Below are positions 30,746-40,481 of a stretch of 64,000 nt of DNA, in pieces. The stretch is from an uncultured Pelagibacteraceae bacterium. GTDB lineage: Bacteria; Pseudomonadota; Alphaproteobacteria; Pelagibacterales; Pelagibacteraceae. The translations under genes and the position numbers were made by a program. Below the pieces are notes generated by a model. It did no database searches, was not told where the DNA came from, and was given only the letters and a program-made list of their open reading frames with translations. The DNA lies in the NCBI GenBank assembly GCA_902580115.1, contig CACHJN010000003.1, positions 43,685 through 107,684 of the forward strand, given 5' to 3'. The stretch's first letter is position 1, and every line of letters starts with the position of its first letter.

Positions 30746-31536
30746 TCGTAGTAAATACTTGGGATAGTTTTTCTTAATTCGTTTGGTTTTTTTGGGTCAA
30801 TAGTTGTTGTAATTACACCCTCTTTTTTTCCTAATTCTTTTAAAATTTTACCATCAGGAGAAACAATCATTGAGTGTCCATAAGTCTTTCTGCCATTACA
30901 ATGTTTTCCTGCCTGACCCGGTGCGAAAACGTATGAAAAATTTTCTATTGCTCTGGCTTTCAATAAAGTATGCCAGTGTCTTTTTCCTGTGGTTTCTGTA
31001 AAAGCTGATGGGATACTTAAAAAAATTGCACCTTTCTTTGACATTTTTCTATACATGTTTGGAAATCTTAAATCATAACATATTGAGAGACCTAATTTAC
31101 CCCACGGAAGTTTTGCCACCTTAATATTTTTTCCAGCTTTAAAAGTTTTTGACTCAAAATATTTTTCTGACTTACTCAATTTTGCATCGTACATATGAAT
31201 CTTATCATAAAACATTTTGATAATCCCTTTATCATTTATAAGAACTGATCTGTTTAAAAGTTTTTTTTTATTTTTTATGATTAATGAACCTATTAAAATC
31301 CATTTTTTATACTTCTTTGCTAATTTTTTAATTCCTAAAAGGTAAGAGTCATTTCTCATTGTTGTGGCTACTTTTAAAAGTTTTTTTTTGTTTAATGAAA
31401 ATTTTGATGATACCTCAGGTGTAATAATAAGATTAGCTTTTTGTCTTACTGCTTTTCTAATTAATCTTTCACTTCTCGCAAGATTGCTTTTAATACAGTC
31501 AGAAGAACATAGCTGGATACAAGAAACTCTAAACAT
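30742..31536 (-). CDS. carbon-nitrogen hydrolase (Nit1/Nit2-like amidase)
   Basis: ITPEVSSK, GLSICYDLRFPNMYR, HWHTLLKARAIEN. Confidence 0.87.
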   Translation of the reverse strand: MFRVSCIQLCSSDCIKSNLARSERLIRKAVRQKANLIITPEVSSKFSLNKKKLLKVATTMRNDSYLLGIKKLAKKYKKWILIGSLIIKNKKKLLNRSVLINDKGIIKMFYDKIHMYDAKLSKSEKYFESKTFKAGKNIKVAKLPWGKLGLSICYDLRFPNMYRKMSKKGAIFLSIPSAFTETTGKRHWHTLLKARAIENFSYVFAPGQAGKHCNGRKTYGHSMIVSPDGKILKELGKKEGVITTTIDPKKPNELRKTIPSIYYD

Positions 31537-31601
31537 TAATAATTATTCTAAGGAATTAAATAAGAATATACTAGTATTTAGTTATTGCGTAATATTTGAT
31601 T

Positions 31602-32642
31602 TTACCGCATAACTGAAGATGCGAAATTCCATTTACAATCAAAACTTGGCACATAAGCACCTGAAAGTTTTACGTTTCCGAAATTTTTCTCAAGAACATT
31701 GCACCACTTTTCAACTTGATGAGGTTTTTTATCATGGCTTCCTACTTGAGCAGTTATTACTCCGCCCTTTTTCAATATTCTTTTTAAGCCGCGCATATTT
31801 TTTTTAGCTAAGTCGATACAATATTGATCATCATTTAAATCTACGAAAATCTTATCATATTTAGAATCTTCAATTTCTTTAATGCTTTTGAAAGCATCTC
31901 CCCAATAGGTTTTTATCTTATTGCTTTTTTTAACCTTTGAGCACACTTTAGGTAAGTGTTTGTAGCATACGTCTACTATTTCTGGGTCTAATTCAAACCA
32001 ATCAATAAAGTTTGAATTATTATCTAAGCAAGCTCTTGCTACTCCCCCATCTCCTCCACCAATAATAGCTACGTTGTTGTTCTTTTTACTTAGATCAAAA
32101 CTAGATTTAAAAAAATTTGAACTATAAATTTTTTCATCCTTTTCAGCTACTTGAATTTCATGATCAATAAATAAAGCATGTCCAAATTCTTCTAAATCCA
32201 TTATTTCAACAAACTGACCCACTTTAGAAGTAAATTTTTCTAAAACATTTTTTACCACGTAATATTTTTTCTGACCAGGGGTACTATAAATATCATCATA
32301 AAGTCCGATACTGCTTCTATCAAAAGCATTTGTAACTACTCTTTCGTGTTTAATTTCTTTTCTTAAAATTTTTAAAGCAACTTTTGGATTTACTTTTCCG
32401 CATGTAAAGAAATCAAAACTAATTACACCTTTTTCTGGAAATGTATGAAAGCTAAAATGACTCTCTGCAAGTAATGCAACTAATGTGAAACCTTGTGGTT
32501 GAAAACGATGAGAGGCAACATTTAAAATTTCAACCTTAGCTGCTTTAGCAATTGTATATATTATTTTTTCGTAAAACTCGGGGGTGTAGTCTTTTTTTAC
32601 ACCAAGAAAATCAATCGTAATGTGCTCACCAACTTTGACCAT
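31602..32642 (-). CDS. fused S-adenosylmethionine decarboxylase - aminopropyltransferase (spermidine synthase-like)
   Basis: N-terminal AdoMetDC motifs HRFQPQGFTLVALLAESHFSFHTFPEKG and FFTCG; C-terminal spermidine synthase fold NVAIIGGGDGGVARACLD, ELDPEIVDVC. Confidence 0.85.
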   Translation of the reverse strand: MVKVGEHITIDFLGVKKDYTPEFYEKIIYTIAKAAKVEILNVASHRFQPQGFTLVALLAESHFSFHTFPEKGVISFDFFTCGKVNPKVALKILRKEIKHERVVTNAFDRSSIGLYDDIYSTPGQKKYYVVKNVLEKFTSKVGQFVEIMDLEEFGHALFIDHEIQVAEKDEKIYSSNFFKSSFDLSKKNNNVAIIGGGDGGVARACLDNNSNFIDWFELDPEIVDVCYKHLPKVCSKVKKSNKIKTYWGDAFKSIKEIEDSKYDKIFVDLNDDQYCIDLAKKNMRGLKRILKKGGVITAQVGSHDKKPHQVEKWCNVLEKNFGNVKLSGAYVPSFDCKWNFASSVMR

Positions 32643-32647
32643 AAAAA

Positions 32648-33292
32648 TTACCCTTTTTTATAATTTTTAAATTTACCTAAAACTATTTTCATTTCTTTTT
32701 TTGAAAGAATCTTAGGTATTCCGATTCTTATGGCATTAATGTATTGATGGCAAATATTTTCGATCTCTTGAGCAAGCTCAAAAGTGTTTTCTAAATTTTC
32801 ACCAAAAGCAACTTGTCCGTGATTAGCAATTAAACAGGCTGACCTATTTTTTAAAGCTTTAATAATATTTTTTGAAAGATTTTTAGTTCCAAAAGTTGCA
32901 TATTTAGTACATTTAATGTCCTCACCACCTGCAACTGCAACCATGTAGTGAAATGCTGGAATATTTTTTTGATGAGTTGAAACTGCTGTTGCACAAGTAG
33001 AATGAGCATGAACAATGGCTTTAGCCTCTTTTTTATTCACATAAATATCTTGGTGAAATCTCCATTCTGATGAAGGTTTTCCCTTTTTTTTGTCGTAGAT
33101 ACCTTTTAAAGAAACAAAGACTATGTCATTAGGTTTAAGCGATGAATATCTCCTTCCTGAAGGAGTTATATAAAACCCCTCTACACCATTTTCTTTTACT
33201 CTTACTGATATATTTCCAGATCTTAAAGCTGATAAATTGGTAACATTTAATTTTTTTGAATATTTAATAACTTCTTTTTTTAATTCTTTCAC
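32648..33292 (-). CDS. class II aldolase/adducin family, FucA-like (possible MTRu-1-P aldolase)
   Basis: SGNISVRV, VHAHSTCATAVSTHQKNIPAFHYMVAVAGGEDI, LIANHGQVAFG. Confidence 0.82.
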   Translation of the reverse strand: MKELKKEVIKYSKKLNVTNLSALRSGNISVRVKENGVEGFYITPSGRRYSSLKPNDIVFVSLKGIYDKKKGKPSSEWRFHQDIYVNKKEAKAIVHAHSTCATAVSTHQKNIPAFHYMVAVAGGEDIKCTKYATFGTKNLSKNIIKALKNRSACLIANHGQVAFGENLENTFELAQEIENICHQYINAIRIGIPKILSKKEMKIVLGKFKNYKKG

Positions 33293-34359
33293 TTAAATAG
33301 TCCCTTTAGCCCTTGTTCTGATGCTTCACAAATGCCTTTTTCTGTAATTAATCCTGTAACTAATTTAGCTGGTGTTACGTCAAAGGCTAAGTTTAATGAT
33401 TTACTTTTCTGTGGGTAAATTCTTACTCTTTTAAGATTATTATTTTCATCGATTCCTTCTACATGAGATAATTCTTCGGAATTTCTTTCTTCAATAGGTA
33501 TTTGCTTATGATCTTTTATATTCCAGTCGATTGTTGAACTTGGCAATGCGACGTAAAAAGGAACGTTATTATCTTTGGCTGATAATGCTTTTAAATAAGT
33601 TCCTATTTTATTACATACATCCCCATTTGATAATGTTCTATCGGTACCCACGATACACATATCGATCTTCCCTCTTTGCATTAAAATTCCCCCAGTATTA
33701 TCCGTTATAATGGTATTAGGAATTTTTTCCTCGTTTAGTTCATAAGAAGTTAAATTTGCTCCCTGATTTCTTGGCCTTGTCTCATCAACCCAAATATGTA
33801 CTTTTATTCCTTTTTGGTGAGCATGATAAATTGGTGAAGTTGCAGTGCCCCAATCTATTGTAGCTAACCATCCTGCATTACAATGTGTTAAAATATTTAC
33901 TACATCTTTTTTCTTTTTAGATATTTCCTCAATAATTTTTAGCCCATTAATTCCTATATTTTTACAAAACTTTACATCTTCTTCTGTAATTGATTTTGCC
34001 TCATCCAAAGCTATTTTCAAAATATCGCTGTTATTAACTCCTGATAATTTTTTCATCATACGATCTACTGCCCATTTTAAATTTATTGCTGTAGGTCTTG
34101 AGGAAATTAAGTCTTCACTTGATTTTTTTAAAAAGGATAAATCGTTTTTTTCAATTATAGACAAAACTAATCCATAGGCCGCAGTAGCTCCTATAAGAGG
34201 CGCACCTCTTACCTCCATAGTTTTTATAGCATTAATTGCGTCTTTTATGTTTTTTAAACTTTTAATTACAAATTTATGTGGAAGTTTAGTTTGATCAATA
34301 ATTTTGACTTCATTGTTTTCAAACCAAATTGTTCGGTAATTCTTACCTTCAATTTTCAT
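33289..34359 (-). CDS. mtnA: S-methyl-5-thioribose-1-phosphate isomerase
   Basis: VRGAPLIGATAAYG, THCNAGWLATIDWGTA, VDETRPRNQGANLT. Confidence 0.92.
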   Translation of the reverse strand: MKIEGKNYRTIWFENNEVKIIDQTKLPHKFVIKSLKNIKDAINAIKTMEVRGAPLIGATAAYGLVLSIIEKNDLSFLKKSSEDLISSRPTAINLKWAVDRMMKKLSGVNNSDILKIALDEAKSITEEDVKFCKNIGINGLKIIEEISKKKKDVVNILTHCNAGWLATIDWGTATSPIYHAHQKGIKVHIWVDETRPRNQGANLTSYELNEEKIPNTIITDNTGGILMQRGKIDMCIVGTDRTLSNGDVCNKIGTYLKALSAKDNNVPFYVALPSSTIDWNIKDHKQIPIEERNSEELSHVEGIDENNNLKRVRIYPQKSKSLNLAFDVTPAKLVTGLITEKGICEASEQGLKGLFK

Positions 34360-35228
34360 TTTTTTAAAACTCTACCAGCTATATGTTTTAACTTTTTAAC
34401 AGTACTTTTAGTTTGAAATTTTTTTGGTGTTATTATTGCAGTATCTAAACAATCATTAGCAGGATCTCCTTTTGTATTAAAAGACTCAAAAGTTTTTATT
34501 ATTTCAATAATCATATTTTGAGCATTAGAAGCATTCTGCTGCAAAGTTTTTATAACGGTAGGAACATCTACAACATCATGGTCTGGATGCCAACAATCAA
34601 AATCTGTAACCATTGCAACTGTACAATATCTAATTTCTGCCTCCCTAGCTAATTTCGCCTCAGGCATATTTGTCATTCCAATTACATCTGCTTTCCAAGT
34701 TCTATACATTTTAGATTCTGCTAAACTTGAAAATTGGGGTCCTTCCATAACTAAATATGTTCCTCCTACCTGGTGTGGTATTTGACATTTAACAAGAGCC
34801 GACTCGCAGCATTTCATTAATGCTGGACTTGTTGGTTTTGCCATTGAAACGTGAGCTACTATTTCTTTGTCGAAAAAAGTTTTAATTCTAGCAAAAGTTC
34901 TATCTATAAATTGATCAACCACTACAAAAGACCCTGGTTTTAAATGCTCCTGAAGAGAGCCAACAGCCGAGACTGAAACAATGTCTGTTACTCCCATTTT
35001 TTTAAGAGCTTCTATGTTAGCTCTAAAATTTATATTTGATGGATTAATTCTATGACCACGCTTATGTCTTGGTATAAAATAAATTTCTTTTTTATTTAAT
35101 GTTGCTGACAGAATTCTATCCGAAGGCTCACCCCAAGCAGTATTCACCTTTTTCCACTTAATATTTTCTAAACCTTCTATTTGATAAAGGCCGCTTCCAC
35201 CAATTATCCCGAGAATTCTTTTTTTCAT
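34356..35228 (-). CDS. mtnP: S-methyl-5'-thioadenosine phosphorylase
   Basis: GIIGGSGLYQIEGLEN, PRHKRGHRINPSNINFRANI, GPQFSSLAESKMYRTWKADVIGMTNMPEAKLAREAEI. Confidence 0.92.
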   Translation of the reverse strand: MKKRILGIIGGSGLYQIEGLENIKWKKVNTAWGEPSDRILSATLNKKEIYFIPRHKRGHRINPSNINFRANIEALKKMGVTDIVSVSAVGSLQEHLKPGSFVVVDQFIDRTFARIKTFFDKEIVAHVSMAKPTSPALMKCCESALVKCQIPHQVGGTYLVMEGPQFSSLAESKMYRTWKADVIGMTNMPEAKLAREAEIRYCTVAMVTDFDCWHPDHDVVDVPTVIKTLQQNASNAQNMIIEIIKTFESFNTKGDPANDCLDTAIITPKKFQTKSTVKKLKHIAGRVLKK

Positions 35229-35259
35229 TATTTAAAATCTAGCCTTTTTTTGTTAGATA

Positions 35260-35799
35260 TTGAAGCTAAATATGGATTTAAAAAAATATATAAGATCTAT
35301 ACCTGATTACCCTAAAAAAGGAATACTGTTTAGAGATATCACCACTTTAATTAAGAGCCCTCAAGCATTTAAATATACAGTAGATAAAATTATTGAGATT
35401 TCAAAAAAAATTAAATTTGATAAGGTTTCTGCTATTGAGTCCAGAGGTTTTGTGTTTGCATCAGCAGTATCTTATTTGCTTGATAAACCTCTAATTCTTT
35501 TAAGAAAAAAAAATAAGTTACCTGCAGAAAGGCACTCTGTTGACTTTAAGTTAGAGTATGGTGAAGCTACTATTGAAGTTCATAAAGACTCAATAAATAA
35601 AGGTGAAAATATTTTAGTCATAGACGACTTAATTGCGACTGGAGGAACAGCTGAAGCTGCTGCAAAACTGATTGAATTATCTGGGGGATCGGTCGCTGGA
35701 TTTATATTTGTAATAAATCTCTTTGATTTACCGGGCAACGATCTTCTCAAAAAAAAGTCTTATTTTACCGAAAGTTTAATTGAGTTTCCCGGTCACTAG
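35260..35799 (+). CDS. apt: adenine phosphoribosyltransferase
   Basis: IRSIPDYPKKGILFRDITTL, ESRGFVFA, VLVIDDLIATGGTAEAA-type PRPP motif; likely start at 35272. Confidence 0.92.
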   Translation: MKLNMDLKKYIRSIPDYPKKGILFRDITTLIKSPQAFKYTVDKIIEISKKIKFDKVSAIESRGFVFASAVSYLLDKPLILLRKKNKLPAERHSVDFKLEYGEATIEVHKDSINKGENILVIDDLIATGGTAEAAAKLIELSGGSVAGFIFVINLFDLPGNDLLKKKSYFTESLIEFPGH

Positions 35800-36812
35800 A
35801 TCTCCTTTTTTTTCCAAGTATCTGGAGTGAGATCATTATTAATTTCCAAATTGATGTGATATTCAAATGGTTTTACACCTCTTTTTTTAATGTAATCAAA
35901 TGTTTTTTGAATCCCCTCTTTAAGGGAAACTTTAGTTTTATAGTTTAATAATTGTCTTGCCTTATCAGCAGAACAAATTGCGTGCTTCACCTCTTGTGGT
36001 CTATCTTTTTTATAGATAGGAGGCAAATTTATACCAGTTACATTTGAGCAGAGTTCAGCAACTTTATTGATTGTCACAAACTCTTCATCCGGTCCAATAT
36101 TAATTATTTGTTTGTTAAGTTTTTTTTCATCTAACATAGGTATTAAACATGATAAACAATCATCAATATATGAAAAGCATCTTGTTTGCTCTCCATCTCC
36201 ATAAATTATTGGTGCCTTACCTTGCATCATTCTATTAATCATTATTGAAACTACGTTTCTAAAGGGATCGTCATATTTTTGTCTAGGACCAATTATGTTA
36301 TGAGGTACCGCAATCACCCATTCAATCTTATTTAATTCACACAAATTTATAAGGACTTGCTCAGCTGCAACTTTAGAAATAGCATAGGGATCAACTGGTT
36401 TTGGTTTCATTGTTTCAGTAAAAGGATATTCTTGTGAGCCATATCTTGCCATCGATGAGCAAAAAATTATTCTTTTAACCTTTTCATTAACAGCTGCTGA
36501 AAAAATAGAAACTGAAGCTAAGTAATTATTTTTAGTTATCTCATATGGAGAAAAAACTGACAAACCCTCATGAGCTGTGGCCGCGCAGTGATAAACTATT
36601 TGGACCCCTTTCATAATTCCTTTTATTTTTTCAAAATCACAACAATCAATATTATGAAATTCTACTCCTTTTGGAATATTATCTTTATATCCACCGATCA
36701 TGTTATCTATTCCAATAACTTTATGACCTAACCCTGAAAGTTGCTCTGATAAATGAGATCCTAGGAAACCAGCGACTCCTGTAACAAGTATTTTATATTG
36801 ATTATTGCTCAC
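35796..36812 (-). CDS. NAD-dependent epimerase/dehydratase (SDR)
   Basis: ILVTGVAGFLGSHLSEQL, DPYAISKVAAEQV. Confidence 0.87.
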   Translation of the reverse strand: MSNNQYKILVTGVAGFLGSHLSEQLSGLGHKVIGIDNMIGGYKDNIPKGVEFHNIDCCDFEKIKGIMKGVQIVYHCAATAHEGLSVFSPYEITKNNYLASVSIFSAAVNEKVKRIIFCSSMARYGSQEYPFTETMKPKPVDPYAISKVAAEQVLINLCELNKIEWVIAVPHNIIGPRQKYDDPFRNVVSIMINRMMQGKAPIIYGDGEQTRCFSYIDDCLSCLIPMLDEKKLNKQIINIGPDEEFVTINKVAELCSNVTGINLPPIYKKDRPQEVKHAICSADKARQLLNYKTKVSLKEGIQKTFDYIKKRGVKPFEYHINLEINNDLTPDTWKKKEI

Positions 36813-36850
36813 TGAAGAATATTTATAATTTTAATTAGTATAAATCAACT

Positions 36851-37696
36851 TTAATTAATTTTAGGTCTATACCAAGACTTTCTCATTAATATTGAATTTA
36901 GTATTCCATTAAATCGACAGTAATAAATATCCTTTTTTTCCTTATTTGAAATAAATTTAAAAAAACAAGTTTTTAAAATAGCTGATAAAAATTTTGGTAA
37001 TATTTTTATTAATGCGAAAAAATAACCATAATGTTTATAATGAAAATAAAAAGTGGACCACATCCAATGCCAATTTCTTGATTTCTCCATTTCATGATTA
37101 ATTGACTCATCATGAGAAGTTCCTCCTGCATGATTAATTTTAATATTTGTATCTAAAAATATTTTTTTGTTCTTTTTAATTAATCTCCTGCAAAAATCTA
37201 TCTCTTCAAAATAAATAAAAAAGTTTTCATCAAAAAATCCTACATCTTTACACTGCTCTAAGTTTAAAAACATAGCAAAACCTTTTACATTTTTAACTTC
37301 AAAAATTCCATTTTTTTTATTCATTGATAAGTCTTTATTGAATTTTTCTTGAATAAAAGGTGCAATGATTGCGAAGTTTGGTTTGTTATTGGCTGTTAAA
37401 AAAAAATTATCAATCGCTTGATTTTGAACTTCTGCATCTGGATTTATTATTAAGGCATACTTCGTATTAACCATAGTTAAACCAAGATTATTTCCTTTGG
37501 CATAACCCAAGTTTTTATCGGACAAAATACACTTAATATTAGGATATTCTTTTTCTAATTTTTCTTTTAATTTTTTATCATTGGAATTTTCTATGATTAT
37601 GATCTTAAAGTCTTTTCCTAAAGATTTTACGCAGTTTAAGATCTTAGTTTCACTTTTAAAAGACGTAATAACTGCAGTAATATCTTTATTATTCAT
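36851..37696 (-). CDS. glycosyltransferase family 2 (rhamnosyltransferase-like)
   Basis: LSDKNLGYAKGNNLGL, FFIYFEEIDFCRRL. Confidence 0.84.
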   Translation of the reverse strand: MNNKDITAVITSFKSETKILNCVKSLGKDFKIIIIENSNDKKLKEKLEKEYPNIKCILSDKNLGYAKGNNLGLTMVNTKYALIINPDAEVQNQAIDNFFLTANNKPNFAIIAPFIQEKFNKDLSMNKKNGIFEVKNVKGFAMFLNLEQCKDVGFFDENFFIYFEEIDFCRRLIKKNKKIFLDTNIKINHAGGTSHDESINHEMEKSRNWHWMWSTFYFHYKHYGYFFALIKILPKFLSAILKTCFFKFISNKEKKDIYYCRFNGILNSILMRKSWYRPKIN

Positions 37697-37772
37697 TTTA
37701 TGTGTTATTAATTGATTTTATATAATAATTCTTTATTTTAACACAATTACACTAAATATTCTTTATTCATAT

Positions 37773-38795
37773 ATGAAAAAAATAATAGTTACAGGAGGAT
37801 CTGGCTTTATAGGTAGTAATTTGGTTAATTTTTTAATCAAAAAAAAATATTTTGTTATTAATATCGATAAATTAACCTACTCCTCTAATAATTATAACAA
37901 AAACAAACTTCCTAAAAAACAATATAAGTTTTATAAATTCGATATTGCTAACAAAACAAAACTTAAAAAAGTAATCAAAAAATATAAACCTGAATGTATA
38001 TTTAATCTTGCTGCTGAAACGCATGTAGATCGATCTATAGACTCTCCTCAACCTTTTATCCACTCAAATATTATTGGTGTCTTTAGTATTTTAGAAGCTA
38101 TAAGAGAAAACAACAAAAAGAATAAAAAAATTAAATTGGTGCATATTTCTACAGATGAGGTATATGGTGATATCAAAACAAATAAATCTAACGAAAAGTT
38201 TCCTTATAATCCAAGCTCCCCTTATTCAGCATCAAAAGCAAGTGCAGATCATCTAATAAAATCTTATATAAGAACATATAATTTACCAGCGATAATATCC
38301 AATTGTTGTAATAATTATGGCCCATATCAATTTCCAGAAAAACTTATTCCAAAAATGATTACAAATATTTTATCTAATAAATCTTTGCCTGTTTATGCCA
38401 AAGGTCAAAATTCAAGAGAATGGTTACATGTAGATGATCACTGTGATGCTTTATTTAAAATTTTCAAAAAGGGTAAGTTTGGGGAGAGTTACAATGTCGG
38501 ATCAAATATTAATCTTAAAAACATAGTTTTGGTAAAAAATATTTTAAGTATTTTTAAAAAGAAAGGATATAAAATTGGCAAAAAAGTTAAAATTAAATAC
38601 GTGAAAGATCGTCCTGGTCATGACTTTAGATACTCTTTAGATAGTAAAAAAATTCGTAAAGAAATAAAATGGCGATCAAAAAAATCAATTAACCAAGGTT
38701 TGTATTTTACAATTAATTGGTATTTACAAAATCCTAAATTTTTAACTTCCATATCTAAGAAGCTTTATGTTAATAGATTAGGATTAAAAATATGA
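37773..38795 (+). CDS. rfbB: dTDP-glucose 4,6-dehydratase
   Basis: IIVTGGSGFIGSNLVNFL, AAETHVDRSIDSPQPFI, STDEVYGDI, SPYSASKASADHL. Confidence 0.93.
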   Translation: MKKIIVTGGSGFIGSNLVNFLIKKKYFVINIDKLTYSSNNYNKNKLPKKQYKFYKFDIANKTKLKKVIKKYKPECIFNLAAETHVDRSIDSPQPFIHSNIIGVFSILEAIRENNKKNKKIKLVHISTDEVYGDIKTNKSNEKFPYNPSSPYSASKASADHLIKSYIRTYNLPAIISNCCNNYGPYQFPEKLIPKMITNILSNKSLPVYAKGQNSREWLHVDDHCDALFKIFKKGKFGESYNVGSNINLKNIVLVKNILSIFKKKGYKIGKKVKIKYVKDRPGHDFRYSLDSKKIRKEIKWRSKKSINQGLYFTINWYLQNPKFLTSISKKLYVNRLGLKI

Positions 38796-39658
38796 TAAAA
38801 AAAGGAATTATATTAGCGGGTGGTTTAGGTACAAGAATGAGCCCAATCACAAAATCAGTAAATAAACAATTGCTTCCAATTTACGATAAACCTTTAATTT
38901 ATTATCCTCTTTCTATTCTGATGCTCTCAGGAATAAAAGATATATTAATTATTGTAAATAAAGGCCAAATAAATCAATTTAGAAAAATTTTAACAAATGG
39001 AAAAAAATTAGGAATTAATATTCAATATAAAGAGCAAAATGCACCAAATGGTTTACCAGAGGCCTTCATAATTGGAGAAAAATTCATTGGCAAAGAGGGA
39101 GTTGCATTAATACTTGGTGATAATTTTTTTTACGCTCAAAGTCTTACTAAAACTCTTCAAAATGCTAGAAAATTAAATCTTGGTGCTAAAGTTTTTTTAC
39201 ATCCAGTTAAAAATCCTAAACTTTATGGGATTGCAACAATAAAAAATAAAAAGATTACATATCTTAAAGAGAAGCCTACTATTACTAAATCTAATTTAGC
39301 TGTTACAGGCTTATATTTTTTTGATAAGCATGTGGTTAATTTTAGCAAAAATTTAAAACCGTCGAAAAGAAAAGAATTAGAAATAATAGATTTATTAAAC
39401 AAATATAAAAAAAAAAATAAATTAAGCTTTGAATTTTTAGGTAGAGGTGGGGCTTGGCTAGATGCGGGGTCAATTGATGATTACTATGATGCTACCTCAT
39501 TTGTTTCAGCTATAGAGAAAAGACAGGGTTTTAAAATAGCTTGTCTTGAAGAAATAGCTTTAACAAAAAAATGGATAAATAAAAAAGAGATTTTGGAAAG
39601 TATAAAATTTTACGGTAGTTGTGGCTATTCTCGATATTTAAAACAATTAATCAGTTAG
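38792..39658 (+). CDS. rfbA: glucose-1-phosphate thymidylyltransferase
   Basis: KGIILAGGLGTRMSPITKSVNKQLLPIYDKPLIYYPLS. Confidence 0.94.
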   Translation: MIKKGIILAGGLGTRMSPITKSVNKQLLPIYDKPLIYYPLSILMLSGIKDILIIVNKGQINQFRKILTNGKKLGINIQYKEQNAPNGLPEAFIIGEKFIGKEGVALILGDNFFYAQSLTKTLQNARKLNLGAKVFLHPVKNPKLYGIATIKNKKITYLKEKPTITKSNLAVTGLYFFDKHVVNFSKNLKPSKRKELEIIDLLNKYKKKNKLSFEFLGRGGAWLDAGSIDDYYDATSFVSAIEKRQGFKIACLEEIALTKKWINKKEILESIKFYGSCGYSRYLKQLIS

Positions 39659-40477
39659 ACTTATATTAATATCGTGAAACAGTATTGGTAATTCTTTAAA
39701 ATTGGCATTTTTTTTAAACCAGTAAGACATAAACCTCTCAGCCAGAAAACCATATATTCTTTTCATTCCATACCCTTTTAAATTATCAAAGCCAAATATA
39801 CTTTCACAGGATTCTAACCACGTAAAAAGGTCTTTATAATAATCTTTTAATAAATTTCTTGACTGACAAATAAACATATTATGAGGATTAAATGATACTT
39901 CGTTGTTAACAAAATTAATAAAATCATTTTTATTTTTAGAGTCTAGTAAATTCGCAGCTTTATCCAAATTTTTTCTACCGTGCATAAGGTCAAAATGAAA
40001 TTTAATATTTCTAGCCTTTTTACTAAATAAAATTTTTGGATTTGAAAGAACTAGAGGTAAACCCTTTTTTAAGAATTTCATAGTTTTTCTATTATTAACA
40101 TAAAAAGGGCTTCCTAAAATTACATCATATTGATCATACTCTTTTGGTACATTGTTTATTGTGTTATCTTTTAAATTTGAAATATTTAATTGCTCATTAG
40201 GAACAAATTTTAAAGACCAAAATTTCCTATATTGGCAAAAACCTATCCACCTATGCTTTATTTGATCTAAATAGTTTTTCCATAACCAATAATGAAAAGT
40301 ATATTCCCCATAATATTTGTTTTTTTGAGATATATTAATTCCATTTTTATCACCTAAACAATCTTTGGGGAAAAGTTTTTCTCCTAATCCAACAGGGGTA
40401 TAATCTAAAGTTTCGATAAACTTAAGATGAGATGGCTCTAATGTTAGACAGAACATTTTTAAATTTTTTTCATTCAT
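39647..40477 (-). CDS. DUF4422-like / capsular polysaccharide glycosyltransferase-like protein
   Basis: NISQKNKYYGEYTFHYWLWKNYLDQIKHRWIGFCQYRKFW. Confidence 0.6.
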   Translation of the reverse strand: MNEKNLKMFCLTLEPSHLKFIETLDYTPVGLGEKLFPKDCLGDKNGINISQKNKYYGEYTFHYWLWKNYLDQIKHRWIGFCQYRKFWSLKFVPNEQLNISNLKDNTINNVPKEYDQYDVILGSPFYVNNRKTMKFLKKGLPLVLSNPKILFSKKARNIKFHFDLMHGRKNLDKAANLLDSKNKNDFINFVNNEVSFNPHNMFICQSRNLLKDYYKDLFTWLESCESIFGFDNLKGYGMKRIYGFLAERFMSYWFKKNANFKELPILFHDINISLTD

Positions 40478-40481
40478 AGTT

